DNA from: Streptomyces sp. SKN60
GTDB lineage: Bacteria > Actinomycetota > Actinomycetes > Streptomycetales > Streptomycetaceae
Reading direction: 5' to 3'
DNA: 64,000 bases
NCBI RefSeq assembly: GCF_026236535.1
Contig: NZ_JAHTMW010000006.1
Coordinates: 1 to 64,000, forward strand
How positions within the stretch are numbered: position 1 is the first letter of the stretch; each line of letters opens with the position of its first letter. Shown one piece after another: positions 42,671-51,501 of this stretch. The notes beneath the pieces were generated by a model. It did not search any database and was not told where the DNA came from. It saw nothing but the letters and a program-made list of their open reading frames with translations. A program made the translations under genes and the position numbers.

Positions 42671-43366
42671 TCACTCCTCGATGGCGCCGCCGATCCGGCG
42701 CAGGTGCTTGCGGAAGCTGTACGTGGGGTCCTGCGCGTTCCGCTCCAGGTACTCGGCGAAGCGGGTCTGCTCGCGCAGGGTCACCCCCGCCCTGATCCGC
42801 CGGGCCTGGTCCCGCTCGGTGCGGAAGATGTCCGCGGCCGTGCCGAGCACCGCGTCGGCCCGGTCCACGGGCACGAACAGCACGCCGTCGTCGTCCGCGA
42901 ACACCAGGTCGGCGGCGTCGACGGTGTGCGCGCCGACCCGGGCGCTGCGCAGGGCCTCCGGCCCGCGCGGGTCGAGCCGTACGGGGCCGGGCGCGTGGGC
43001 CCCGTACGAGAAGACCGGCAGTCCGATCTCCACCAGATCGGGCGTGTCGCGGTGCAGCCCCCACACGACGAGCCCGGCCACCCCGGCCGCTTCGGCCTCC
43101 AGGACGGCGAGGTCGCCGACGCAGGCCTCGTCGCTGCGCCCCGCGTTGTCGATGACCAGGACGTCGCCGGGTGCGGCGTGGCGGGTGAAGGCCTCCAGGA
43201 ACACGTCCACGCTGCCGTAGTGCCGTGCGGGCAGCACCCGTCCGGCGAGCCGCTGTCCGGGCACGACGGGCGCGACCCCTGCGGGCGCGGCCCGCAGCGG
43301 CACGCCGAGGCGTACGCAGGCGTCGGCGATCAGGGGCGTGGACAGCTCGGCGAACCGCTTCGGCAT
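42671..43366 (-). CDS. RraA-like / 4-hydroxy-4-methyl-2-oxoglutarate aldolase family protein
   Basis: 231 residues. The RraA/HMG-aldolase core is clear: LSTPLIADACVRLGVPLRAA, then GDVLVIDNAGRSDEACVGDL, and GLVVWGLHRDTPDL, with the metal/substrate Arg-Asp in the RD position. Members are either aldolases cleaving 2-oxo acids or inhibitors of RNase E; the genes around do not decide between these. A ~35-residue C-terminal extension (LREQTRFAEYLERN) is longer than E. coli RraA and closer to the aldolase branch. Start ATG 43366. Convergent with OsmC. Confidence 0.85.
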   Translation of the reverse strand: MPKRFAELSTPLIADACVRLGVPLRAAPAGVAPVVPGQRLAGRVLPARHYGSVDVFLEAFTRHAAPGDVLVIDNAGRSDEACVGDLAVLEAEAAGVAGLVVWGLHRDTPDLVEIGLPVFSYGAHAPGPVRLDPRGPEALRSARVGAHTVDAADLVFADDDGVLFVPVDRADAVLGTAADIFRTERDQARRIRAGVTLREQTRFAEYLERNAQDPTYSFRKHLRRIGGAIEE

Positions 43367-43484
43367 GGCTGTTCCCTTCGTGGGGGTGGGGTTTGTCGGC
43401 AGGCCGGGGGGATGAGTGGTGGGCGATGATATCGGCCGGGCGGCCGGCGGGCGGGCGGGTGCCCAGGTGTGATGAGCTTCGCGG

Positions 43485-44021
43485 ATGACTCACCGAACCA
43501 CCAGGCCCACCTGCTCCGTTCGCCCCCGCAGCGCCGCCGATCTCCCGGCCTGCGTCCGGATCCTGGCGGAGGTCCACGACCGGGACGGCTACCCGGTGAA
43601 CTGGCCGGCCCGGCCCGCCGATTGGCTGGCGGCCGGGGACGGCACGGCGATGGGCATCGGCGCGTGGGTGGCGGAGCTCGACGGCCGTGTCGCCGGGCAT
43701 GTGGCCCTGTCCCGGCCGGCGGACGACGACCTCGCGGCGCGGATCTGGCGGGAGCGGAACGGCTCCGAACCGGCCGTCGTGGGCCGCCTGTTCGTGTCCC
43801 CGGCGGCGCGCGGTCACCGCATCGGCGCGGGCCTCCTCCGCCATGTGACGGCGGAGGCCCGGCGTCTTGGCCGGCATCCGGTCCTGGACGTGGTGGCCTC
43901 GGACACGGCGGCGATCGCCCTCTACGAGCGCGCGGGCTGGCGGCTGCTCACCACGACGACCCAACGGTGGTCCCCCGAGCGGACGGTGACGATCCACTGC
44001 TACGCGGCGCCCACACCCTGA
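43485..44021 (+). CDS. GNAT N-acetyltransferase
   Basis: 178 residues, a complete single GNAT domain: N-terminal CSVRPRSAADLPACVRILAE, substrate strand VAGHVALS, the acetyl-CoA pyrophosphate loop LFVSPAARGHRIGAGLLRH (R/Q-x-x-G-x-G/A) and YERAGWRLLTTTTQRW at the C-terminus. The acceptor is unknown; the HDRDGYPVNWP loop is typical of small-molecule or drug-inactivating GNATs. It converges on the Eis-like gene with only two bases between stops. Confidence 0.92.
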   Translation: MTHRTTRPTCSVRPRSAADLPACVRILAEVHDRDGYPVNWPARPADWLAAGDGTAMGIGAWVAELDGRVAGHVALSRPADDDLAARIWRERNGSEPAVVGRLFVSPAARGHRIGAGLLRHVTAEARRLGRHPVLDVVASDTAAIALYERAGWRLLTTTTQRWSPERTVTIHCYAAPTP

Positions 44022-44023
44022 GG

Positions 44024-45238
44024 TCAGAACCAGTGGAGGCAGTGCGGGGAGCGGTCGGCGCGGAAGAGGGTGTCGGCGCGGTGGGCGGCGGCCGGGTGGT
44101 GGGCGCGGATGTGGCCGGCCCGGACCAGGGTGCTGGGGGCGGTGCCGCCGAGGTAGACCGAGCCGAGGTCGCTGACGTCCAGGGAGAGGTCCGGCTCGCG
44201 GTCGGTGGGGACGCACTCGGCCTTGCCGTCGCGGACGTTCAGGAGGTAGCGGTTGCGCTCGCCGAGGAAGGGGTCGTCCACGTCGAGCACGAGCTCGCCG
44301 TCCGCGAACCAGCCGCGCGCGGTCAGCGCGCGCGGGACGTCGAGCAGCCGCACCCACAGCCAGTCCCCGTCGCCCGCCACCTCGGCGGCGCGGAAGTCCT
44401 CGAACTGCCAGCGGATCGGGTGGTCCGCCGGGACGTGCTTGAACGCGACCTCGGTGAACAGGTCGTGGTCGAGGAGGTAGCGGACCAGGACCGTGTAGAC
44501 GGCGTCGTCGGCGGTGATGACCTCGTCGACCTTCATCGTGCCGGACTCGCCGTGCGCGTAGCTGGCGTATCCGTCCGGCACGCCGTCCGCGTCGCGGTGC
44601 AGTGCGATGTAGCGCGGCGCGGGCGAGATCGGCGGCTGCCCCGCGGCCCGCTCCCACCAGCGGTGCGGCCGGGAGAGGGCGCCGGGCTGGGCGCGGCGGT
44701 AGCGGTCGTAGACCTCTTCGAGGACGTCGGCGCACTCGGAACTCTTCAGCACCTCGACGGTGCCGGTGTCGGCGACCTCGCCGGCTCGGGGGTGAGCGAA
44801 GGCACTCTGGTGGCGGGTCACGGTCATCCGGGCGGTGTACGTCGCCGGGCCGTAGCCGAAGCGCCGGTAGATCAGCGCCTCGGAGGCGAGCAGCACGGAC
44901 AGGAACTCGCCGCGCTCGCGCAGGTCGGTGAGCTGGTGCCGCATCATCGCGGTGAGCACGCCCCGGCGGCGGTGCGAGGGCAGGACGCCGACGGCGGTGA
45001 CTCCAGGCGCCGGGGCGAGGGTCTGCCCCGGCAGGGTCAGCTCGAAGGCGTGCGAGGCGGCCGTCCCGACCGGCCGCCCGTCCGGCGCCACGGCCATCAG
45101 CCCCCGGTCCATCTCGAGCGCCGCCCACCAGACCCCGCGACCGTCCTCACCGGAGGCCTCGGGGAAGCGCGCGAACGCGGCGTGGAGGGTGTCGACGAAG
45201 ACGTCGTGGTCCTGATCGGTCGTCGGCCGGATCTGCAT
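44024..45238 (-). CDS. Eis-like GNAT acetyltransferase
   Basis: 404 residues, the right size for Eis (enhanced intracellular survival) proteins: an N-terminal GNAT (VTAVGVLPSHRRRGVLTAMM acetyl-CoA loop), a second degenerate GNAT-like domain with SEALIYRRFGYG and a sterol-carrier-like C-terminal domain, ending HCLHWF. The C-terminal carboxylate of the terminal Phe serves as catalytic base in Eis. Mycobacterial Eis acetylates aminoglycosides and lysines of proteins; streptomycete homologues probably modify similar amines. Start ATG 45238 has GGGAGG upstream; longer starts exist. Convergent with the small GNAT gene. Confidence 0.9.
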   Translation of the reverse strand: MQIRPTTDQDHDVFVDTLHAAFARFPEASGEDGRGVWWAALEMDRGLMAVAPDGRPVGTAASHAFELTLPGQTLAPAPGVTAVGVLPSHRRRGVLTAMMRHQLTDLRERGEFLSVLLASEALIYRRFGYGPATYTARMTVTRHQSAFAHPRAGEVADTGTVEVLKSSECADVLEEVYDRYRRAQPGALSRPHRWWERAAGQPPISPAPRYIALHRDADGVPDGYASYAHGESGTMKVDEVITADDAVYTVLVRYLLDHDLFTEVAFKHVPADHPIRWQFEDFRAAEVAGDGDWLWVRLLDVPRALTARGWFADGELVLDVDDPFLGERNRYLLNVRDGKAECVPTDREPDLSLDVSDLGSVYLGGTAPSTLVRAGHIRAHHPAAAHRADTLFRADRSPHCLHWF

Positions 45239-45414
45239 CGGTGCTGCTGCCTCCCGTTTCACGGACACCACACGCGCGGCGCCCCGCCACAGTGCAACGC
45301 CGAACCGCGGCCCGGTCAAACCAATTAGCAGCAGGGTCTTGAGACGGCGGCGGTCCGCCCGCGCGGGGCGGGGCGCCGTGTCGTCACCTTGCCGGACCGC
45401 GGCTCAGCGGCCGC

Positions 45415-46917
45415 TCACTCCCCCAGCCAGATCTCCCGGACCGCCGCCAGCGGGTCCCGCTCCGTACGGGGCACGGTGTCCCAGATCTTCGTCGTGCGGG
45501 TGTCCGGGGTGTACGCGGGCCAGTCCGGGCCCGGGTTCTGGTCGGTGACGAAGGCGACCCAGGCGCGGTGGAGGGCGTCGGCGAGGGGGCGGGGTGGGGT
45601 GGGGCCGGCCGCGGCGGGGACACCCTCCGCGTCGAGGAGGTCGAAGGCGAAGGGGAGGTCGAGGCAGTGGTGGGCCTGGCCGTTGACGGGTGAGGTCCAC
45701 TCGAACTGGTAGAGCCAGGTGGGCCGTTCCCGCTCCGCGCGCGCGTCGGCGACCTCCAGCGCGGGGGCGCGGAAGGTCACGTCGGTGAGGGCCTGGCCGA
45801 AGTGGCCGGCCGGGTCGGTGTCCGCGTACGTCTCCGCGAACGCGGCCGCGCGCTCGCCGGTGAGCCCCAGGCCGCCGAGCAGCACCGGCAGCGGCGGGCC
45901 GTCCGCGCCCGGGGACGGGATCATGTTGAACTCGTGCGCGGTGAAGCCCAGCATCAGCGGGACGTCGTCGCCCGCGCCGCCCGTCGTGAGCGCGTCCAGG
46001 ACGGGCTCGGGGATCAGCTCGCCGTCCGCGAAGGGCACGAGGGACAGCATCGGCGGCAGTCCCTCGCGGTCCGGGCCGGGCGCGGCAAGGCGGTCCTGGA
46101 GGTCGAGGAGCTCGTCGTCGCCGAGGTCCTGGAGCGCGGCGGCCGTGGCCGGCCGCCCCGTGCGGGCGGTGAACAGGCGCGAGACGGCCCGGGCGACCTC
46201 CGGCCCGTCGGGCCGCATGACGGCGCCGGACACCGAGAGCGCGCCGCGGAACAGCCCCCGGGCCGCCGGCACGGCCAGCAGCGTCTGCACCGCGCCGCCG
46301 CCCGCCGACTGCCCGGCGATCGTCACCTTCGCCGGGTCGCCGCCGAAGCGCGCGATGTTGTCGCGCACCCACTCCAGGGCCGCGATCCAGTCCCGTACGC
46401 CCCGGTTGTCGGGCGCGTCGTCGAGGTGCAGGAAGCCCTCGACGCCGAGGCGGTAGCCGAGCGAGACGAGGACGACGCCGTCGCGGTTGAAGGCGGCGCC
46501 GTCGTACCAGGGGCTGGCCGCCGAGCCCGCGACGTAACCGCCGCCGTGGATCCAGACCAGCACCGGCAGACCGGCCGCCCCGGCGGTGTCCGGCGTGAAG
46601 ACGTTGAGGTTCAGGACGCCCTCGCCGGGGATCGTCGGCTCGGGGATCGTGGTGACGTCGGCGAACGGCCGGCGCTGCGCGGTCGGCCCGTACGCGGTCG
46701 CGTCCAGCGGCTCGGTCCACGGTTCGGGCGGCTCGGGCGCGGCGAAGCGCAGGGGGCCGACGGGCGGCTTGGCGTAGGGGATGCCGAGGAAGCGGCAGCT
46801 GCCGTCGGCCCGCCGCTCGCCGCGGACCGGGCCGCGGGTCGTGGTCACGACGGGGGCGTCCACGAAGGCCTCGGGGGTCTCGGAAGTCTCGGAGGTTTCA
46901 GGGGTCTCCAGGGACAT
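45415..46917 (-). CDS. Type-B carboxylesterase
   Basis: 500 residues, standard length. Oxyanion hole LPVLVWIHGGGYVAGSA, nucleophile elbow VTIAGQSAGGGAVQTLL (GxSxG, about residue 205), an acid in the TAHEFNMIPSP region and His in GQAHHCLDLPFAF. No signal peptide, but the N-terminus has the repeat ETSETSE, an unstructured lead. Type-B esterases hydrolyse a broad range of esters and carbamates. ATG 46917 follows GGAAGG. It is divergent from a small membrane-anchored ORF and convergent with nothing. Confidence 0.93.
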   Translation of the reverse strand: MSLETPETSETSETPEAFVDAPVVTTTRGPVRGERRADGSCRFLGIPYAKPPVGPLRFAAPEPPEPWTEPLDATAYGPTAQRRPFADVTTIPEPTIPGEGVLNLNVFTPDTAGAAGLPVLVWIHGGGYVAGSAASPWYDGAAFNRDGVVLVSLGYRLGVEGFLHLDDAPDNRGVRDWIAALEWVRDNIARFGGDPAKVTIAGQSAGGGAVQTLLAVPAARGLFRGALSVSGAVMRPDGPEVARAVSRLFTARTGRPATAAALQDLGDDELLDLQDRLAAPGPDREGLPPMLSLVPFADGELIPEPVLDALTTGGAGDDVPLMLGFTAHEFNMIPSPGADGPPLPVLLGGLGLTGERAAAFAETYADTDPAGHFGQALTDVTFRAPALEVADARAERERPTWLYQFEWTSPVNGQAHHCLDLPFAFDLLDAEGVPAAAGPTPPRPLADALHRAWVAFVTDQNPGPDWPAYTPDTRTTKIWDTVPRTERDPLAAVREIWLGE

Positions 46918-47064
46918 GGTGCGCCTTCCTGGCCCGGCCGGTGCGGCCGCCGCTTGCTCGGTGGTGGTGCGAAGAGGGTGACCTTTCAGAAATTACACGT
47001 GTCACCTGCGGGCGACCAAGACCCCAGCCGGTTCGGTCCCGGGCGCCTGGGGAAGGGAGGCGGT

Positions 47065-47439
47065 GTGAACATGAGCCCCGATGCCGCCGTCGGCGCCCTG
47101 GTCGTCACGGCCGGCGCCGTCCTCGTCGCGATCGGCGCGCGCTGGCAGGGGCGGGCGGCCCGACCGCTCGCGCCCCGGCGTGCGCGGGCCCTCGCCTGGC
47201 AGGCGTACGCGCGGGCGCTCACCCGCTCCGCCGACCTGGCCCTCATGACCGCGCGGGACGCGGCGGGGCGCGGCGAACCGACCGTCGTGACGGTCGGGGA
47301 CGTCGTACGGCTCGCGGACGAGCGTTTCGGCTACGACGAGGTCGTTCGGGAGGACGCCGCCGCGGCGCTCCGGCACGCGTACGAGCGGGCCGGCCGCCCG
47401 GCGTGCTGCGTCACCGACGCCTACAGCTCGATCCAGTAG
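47065..47439 (+). CDS. Small protein with one membrane helix, unknown function
   Basis: 124 residues (start GTG 47065 or ATG 47071, GGGAGG just upstream). One N-terminal helix (ALVVTAGAVLVAIGA, about 10-26) then a basic helical domain (VGDVVRLADERFGYDEVVRE). No family recognised. Its 3' end overlaps the opposing GNAT gene by 19 bases. Confidence 0.6.
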   Translation: MNMSPDAAVGALVVTAGAVLVAIGARWQGRAARPLAPRRARALAWQAYARALTRSADLALMTARDAAGRGEPTVVTVGDVVRLADERFGYDEVVREDAAAALRHAYERAGRPACCVTDAYSSIQ

Positions 47440-47951
47440 CGCCGCTTGCGGCCGAGCTCGGTCTCGCGGACGTCCTCCAGGACTCCCCCGTTGCGCTCGA
47501 TCGTGCGGGCGGAGGCGGTGTTGGTGTCGTCGCAGGTGAGCAGCGCCCGGTCGAGCCCGAGGCTGCGGGCCTCCGCCAGGACGGCGCCGAGCGCCCAGGT
47601 GGCGAGGCCGCGGCGGCGGGCGGAGGGGCGCACGCTGTAGCCGATGTGGCCGCCGGCGTGGAGGAGGAGGTCGTTGAGTTCGTGGCGCAGGTCGATCGCG
47701 CCGAGGTACGTGTCGCCCTCGACGATCCACCAGTGGGTGTCGTGCACCTGGCCGGCGGGCAGGGTCCGGGAACGGTCGGACATCGCGCACAGCCGCCCGA
47801 CCCAGGCGGCGAAGACATCGGGGTCGGCGAGCTCCTGCTCGGCGGCGAGCCATACGCCGCCCCCGGCCTGGTGATCACCGGCGTTCCACTCGGCGCGGGC
47901 CGCCAGCCAGGAGACGTGGAGTCGGGTCGTGGGGGTGATCAGCTGCGGCAT
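47421..47951 (-). CDS. GNAT N-acetyltransferase (RimJ-like)
   Basis: 176 residues from ATG 47951. Marks: TPTTRLHVSWLAARAEWNAG N-terminus, GHIGYSVRPSARRRGLATWA with the RRRGLA acetyl-CoA loop, and TASARTIERNGGVLEDVRET, the classical RimJ/RimL C-terminal strand. Earlier starts give only Pro-rich sequence. Substrate unknown. Its stop region overlaps the 47065 gene. Confidence 0.9.
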   Translation of the reverse strand: MPQLITPTTRLHVSWLAARAEWNAGDHQAGGGVWLAAEQELADPDVFAAWVGRLCAMSDRSRTLPAGQVHDTHWWIVEGDTYLGAIDLRHELNDLLLHAGGHIGYSVRPSARRRGLATWALGAVLAEARSLGLDRALLTCDDTNTASARTIERNGGVLEDVRETELGRKRRYWIEL

Positions 47952-48122
47952 GCAGGGACGATAACAGCCGGGCGGGCGGGGCGGTTTGGGGCCCGGGGCG
48001 GGCCCTGTACGTACCAGCGCGGGGCCGGGGCAGGCCACGGTCCGCGGCCCGGGTCGGCGCCCCCGGCTCGGGGCACGGCTCGTTGCGGCCCGGTCTGCGG
48101 CGCCGCCCCCGGCCCCGTACCG

Positions 48123-48629
48123 CTACTCGCCGGTGCGGCCGTCGATGCGCTCGCGCAGCAGGTCGGCGTGGCCGTTGTGGCGGGCGTACTCCTCGATCAT
48201 GTGGGCGAGGACATAGCGCAGCGAGTACGTCTCGTCGCCGAGGCTGCCGGTGACGTCGAGACTCGGGGCGGCGTCCACGAAGTGGCGGGCCCGGGCGCAC
48301 TCGGCGCGCCAGACGGCGAAGGCCTCGTCGGCGTCGGCGCCGTCCACGTCGAAATCGGCCCAGTCGGTGGCGCCGGGCGGGGTCCACGGGCTGCGGCTGC
48401 GCTCACCGCCCATGACGTTGCGGAACCACCCCCGTTCCACCTCGGCCGCATGGCGTACGAGGCCGAGCAGCGAGAGCCCTGAGGGGTCGATCGCCCGGGA
48501 CCTGAGCTGCTCGGGGGTGGGACCTTCACACTTCATCGCCAGGGTGTCGCGCTGGAACTGGAGCATGGCGGTGAGCGTGGCGCGCTCGTCGGCGGTGCGG
48601 GGCGTCGGTATCCGGTGGTCTCGGGTCAT
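48123..48629 (-). CDS. DinB-family protein (DUF664), paralogue of the 33556 gene
   Basis: 168 residues with the same pattern as 33556-34083: LTAMLQFQRDTLAMKCEGPT, LLGLVRHAAEVERGWFRNVM and YVLAHMIEEYARHNGHADLL with the HNGH ligands. A predicted mycothiol-dependent, metal-binding helical protein. Start ATG 48629; a longer frame to 48680 adds non-homologous sequence. The ribosome site before it is weak. Confidence 0.85.
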   Translation of the reverse strand: MTRDHRIPTPRTADERATLTAMLQFQRDTLAMKCEGPTPEQLRSRAIDPSGLSLLGLVRHAAEVERGWFRNVMGGERSRSPWTPPGATDWADFDVDGADADEAFAVWRAECARARHFVDAAPSLDVTGSLGDETYSLRYVLAHMIEEYARHNGHADLLRERIDGRTGE

Positions 48630-48715
48630 GGCCGCATGGTGCCAGGGGGCGGGGCGGGGTACCCCGCCCTTTTCCGGCACCCCCGCCGCCCCGGCGGGTC
48701 GCCGCCGTCGCTCCC

Positions 48716-50134
48716 CTACTCCCGCGCCGCGAGGCCTTCGAGGCTCTGCAGGGGGTTGCGGAAGAGGGGGTTGAGCAGGACGGTGCCGGCGGCGACGGGC
48801 ATGGTGGCCGGGCCCGCGTGGGGGATCACGATGCGCTCCGGGTCGTCGCAGACGTGGGAGTGGTCGACGGCGGCTCCCTGGATCTCCTCCAGGTAGCAGG
48901 GGTCGAGCAGGCTGGCGAGTTCGGTGACGACCACCAGGTCGGGGTTGAGGACGTCGAGGAGCAGGGCGACCGCGCGGCCCACGGCGCGGGCGCGTTCGCG
49001 CAGCAGCCGGTCGGCGCGGCGGTCACCGGTGGCTGCGGCGTCGACGACGAGGAAGGTGTCGGGTTCCGGGACGATTCCCCGGCGGTACGCGGTCTCGGCC
49101 AGCGCGCGGTTGGAGGCGGTCGCCGCGAGACAGCCGGAACGTCCGCAGGTACACGGGGTGTCGGAGTCCGGTACGGGCAGGTGCGCGACCTCCCCGGCGG
49201 CGGACCCGGGGCCCTGGTGGACCACGCCGGCGATGCCGAGGGCGGCGTCGACGACATTGCCGACGAAGAGGTGGACGAGGCTGCGGCGGGCCTCGGGGCG
49301 GCCGAAGAGGATCTCTGACTGGGCGACCGCGCGGGCGTGGTTGTCGACGCGGACGGTGGGGCCGCCGAGACCACGGGCGAGTTCGGCGGCGAGGGGGCGG
49401 TGGGTCCAGGCCAGTGCGTCGTGCCGGACGACCCGGCCGCGGTCGGGGTCGACCCAGCCGCCGAGCGCGGCGCCGACACCTAACAGGGGCCGGGTACCCA
49501 GATGTTGGGCGAGAAAGGCGCGCAACTCCCGGGCGACGGAGGCGGGCAGAACCCGGGGGTCGGCGCCGGCGTGCGCGAAGCGGCGCCGGGCGACGACGCG
49601 GCCGCGGAGGTCGACGAGGCCGAAGGAGGTGACGTCGACGCCGAGATGGACGCCGCCCGCGACGGGCCCGGTGGTGCTGCCGAGGTGCAGGTCGACGGGG
49701 ATCTGGGGGCGGCCGGGTCCGGCGGTCTCGGCGCGTTCGGGGAGTTCCCTGAGGAGCCCGTGCCGCAGCAGGTCGGTGGCCTGCCGGGAGACGGCGGCGG
49801 GGCTGAGGCCGGAGTGCCGGGCGATGGCGCTGCGGGCGAGCGGGCCGTGTTCCAGGACGGTACGGAGGACGGTGGCCGCGTTGGTCTCGCGCCGGCAGTC
49901 CCCGGCGGGGCGGGATCCGGCGGCGGCAGCGGAGCCGGGGCCGGGGCCGGTGCCTGGACTCGCCCCCGTACTCGGGCCCGGACCGGAACCAGGACCGGCA
50001 CCCGGACCCGGGACCGGACCCGTACCTGAACCGGTGTCCAGGCCCTGGCCCTGGCCCGGCTCGGGTTCGGGGGTCGCGGTCGGCTCGCGGGGGCCGTCGC
50101 CGGGTGGTCGGGGGCCTCGGAGGGTGGGGCTCAT
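48716..50134 (-). CDS. ROK-family transcriptional repressor with Gly/Pro-rich N-terminal extension
   Basis: 472 residues. The first ~78 residues are an extreme Gly/Pro/Ser repeat region (GTGPGPGSA-like) encoded by GC-rich imperfect repeats at about 49930-50060. A winged helix follows (about 80-145, EHGPLARSAIARHSGLSPAA), then a ROK sugar-kinase-like domain: GVHLGVDVTSFGLVDLRGRV, EVAHLPVP and the zinc motif CTCGRSGCLAA. ROK repressors (NagC/Mlc/XylR type) respond to sugars or sugar phosphates. It is divergent from the VOC gene. The start is uncertain: an internal start just before the HTH would give a normal-length protein. Confidence 0.88.
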   Translation of the reverse strand: MSPTLRGPRPPGDGPREPTATPEPEPGQGQGLDTGSGTGPVPGPGAGPGSGPGPSTGASPGTGPGPGSAAAAGSRPAGDCRRETNAATVLRTVLEHGPLARSAIARHSGLSPAAVSRQATDLLRHGLLRELPERAETAGPGRPQIPVDLHLGSTTGPVAGGVHLGVDVTSFGLVDLRGRVVARRRFAHAGADPRVLPASVARELRAFLAQHLGTRPLLGVGAALGGWVDPDRGRVVRHDALAWTHRPLAAELARGLGGPTVRVDNHARAVAQSEILFGRPEARRSLVHLFVGNVVDAALGIAGVVHQGPGSAAGEVAHLPVPDSDTPCTCGRSGCLAATASNRALAETAYRRGIVPEPDTFLVVDAAATGDRRADRLLRERARAVGRAVALLLDVLNPDLVVVTELASLLDPCYLEEIQGAAVDHSHVCDDPERIVIPHAGPATMPVAAGTVLLNPLFRNPLQSLEGLAARE

Positions 50135-50287
50135 CCATGCCTCGTCTCGGAAGGGGTGGCACCTGAATTACAGCAAGAGTTCGGCGGGACGGGCACCGCG
50201 CGCCGCGGGCCATGGAGGCCGGGATCTGGCCTGGTTGCGTCCTACGGTCGTGGTGTCCGTACGGATTCCGCAGGAAGGACCCCCACC

Positions 50288-50854
50288 ATGTCCGCTCAGA
50301 CCGGCAGCGCCGCCCCGCAGGGCTACACCTCCGTCGCCCCGTGGGTGGTCACCGACGACACGGGAGCTTTTCTCGACTTTGTCACCCAGGCGTTCGGCGG
50401 GGAGGAGCTCGCCCGGGTCGCGACGGAGGACGGTTCGATCGGCCACGGTGAGATCCGGGTCGGCGACACCGTGGTCCTCGCCTTCGACCGGCGGCCCGAG
50501 TGGCCGGTCATGCCCAGCCTGCTGCGGGTCTTCGTCGCGGACGCGGACGAGGCCTTCGCGCGCTCGCTCGCGGCGGGCGCCGAGGTGGTAACGGCGCTTT
50601 CGGACAACGCCTTCGGGCAGCGCGGCGGCCGCGTCAAGGACCCCTTCGGCAACATCTGGTGGGTCGTCGCCCACGTCGAGGACGTCCCGGAGGACGTCAT
50701 GTGGAAGCGCCTGCGGGAACCGGCGTACGCCGAGTCGATGCGCGTCGCCCAGGAGACCCTCGACGCCGAGCTGTCCGGCCGCCCGCAGGGCCGCGGCAGC
50801 GCCCCGGTCGACCCTGGCCGGGGTACGGGCCAGGGGCCGGGTCAGGGGGCCTGA
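50288..50854 (+). CDS. VOC-family (PhnB/glyoxalase-like) protein
   Basis: 188 residues. VOC/glyoxalase fold of the PhnB type: TSVAPWVVTDDTGAFLDFVT, FGGEELARV, DGSIGHGEIRVGDTVVLAFD and, near residue 125, QRGGRVKDPFGNIWWVVAHV, which is diagnostic. The usual N-terminal metal His is not in place, as often in this subgroup. ATG 50288 has AGGAAGGA. It has a Gly/Pro-rich tail that may be disordered. Substrate unknown. Confidence 0.9.
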   Translation: MSAQTGSAAPQGYTSVAPWVVTDDTGAFLDFVTQAFGGEELARVATEDGSIGHGEIRVGDTVVLAFDRRPEWPVMPSLLRVFVADADEAFARSLAAGAEVVTALSDNAFGQRGGRVKDPFGNIWWVVAHVEDVPEDVMWKRLREPAYAESMRVAQETLDAELSGRPQGRGSAPVDPGRGTGQGPGQGA

Positions 50855-50906
50855 CCGGGGATCGCCCCGGCTCCCTCTCGTAGGCTCGTCCCGGAGGGGA
50901 GACGTC

Positions 50907-51389
50907 ATGGAGATCACGGCGCAGTGGGTACGGGTCAGCTGGACCAAGCGGTCCCGGGGCGGGCCGGCCGCCGCGCTGCGGAACGGCCTGCCGGCGGGCT
51001 TCGCCCTGCCCTCGCCGACCCCGCCGACGCCCGGGTTCGCCCATGCCGTCCGGCTCCGGGAGGACGACGACTTCAGGCCGCGCGCCGGCGAGACGACCCT
51101 GCGCGACGCCGGGCTGGTGCTGCGGGACGAGAACGGCCGGCTGCGGGTGCACACGAACATCCCGCTGCTCGGCGGGCTGCCGCCCCGGCGGCGCAGGCCG
51201 CCCGCGGTGCGGCTCGAGCCGGGGCAGTGGGTGCGGTGGCGGCTGAACTACCGGTTCAGCAGTGCGGCGGGCGTGCGGGACTGGTCGTACTGGCTGGACA
51301 CCTTCAACGTGGCGTACGGCCCCGTCGCCCCCGATGTCTTCCTCGGCGAACCGCCGCTCCTCGTCGACGAGTGCGGGCCCGTCCGCTGA
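50907..51389 (+). CDS. Hypothetical protein, unknown function
   Basis: 160 residues, GC3-rich and with a good start (GGAGGGGAGACGTC before ATG 50907). The middle (VRLEPGQWVRWRLNYRFSSA) and the C-terminal half (WSYWLDTFNVAYGPVAPDVF) are Trp/Tyr-rich, like a beta-sandwich. No family recognised. It lies between the VOC gene and the sulfatase, reading the same way, 53 bases after the VOC stop. Confidence 0.65.
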   Translation: MEITAQWVRVSWTKRSRGGPAAALRNGLPAGFALPSPTPPTPGFAHAVRLREDDDFRPRAGETTLRDAGLVLRDENGRLRVHTNIPLLGGLPPRRRRPPAVRLEPGQWVRWRLNYRFSSAAGVRDWSYWLDTFNVAYGPVAPDVFLGEPPLLVDECGPVR

Positions 51390-51501
51390 GGAGAGCCGTA
51401 GCAGGCGCGTGACTTCGGCCGTTCTCGGCCACAACCCTGGCGCGGGCATTACTTCCTCTGCGAAATTAATTGCGGACCGCCCCCGTCCCGAAGGGATCCG
51501 C

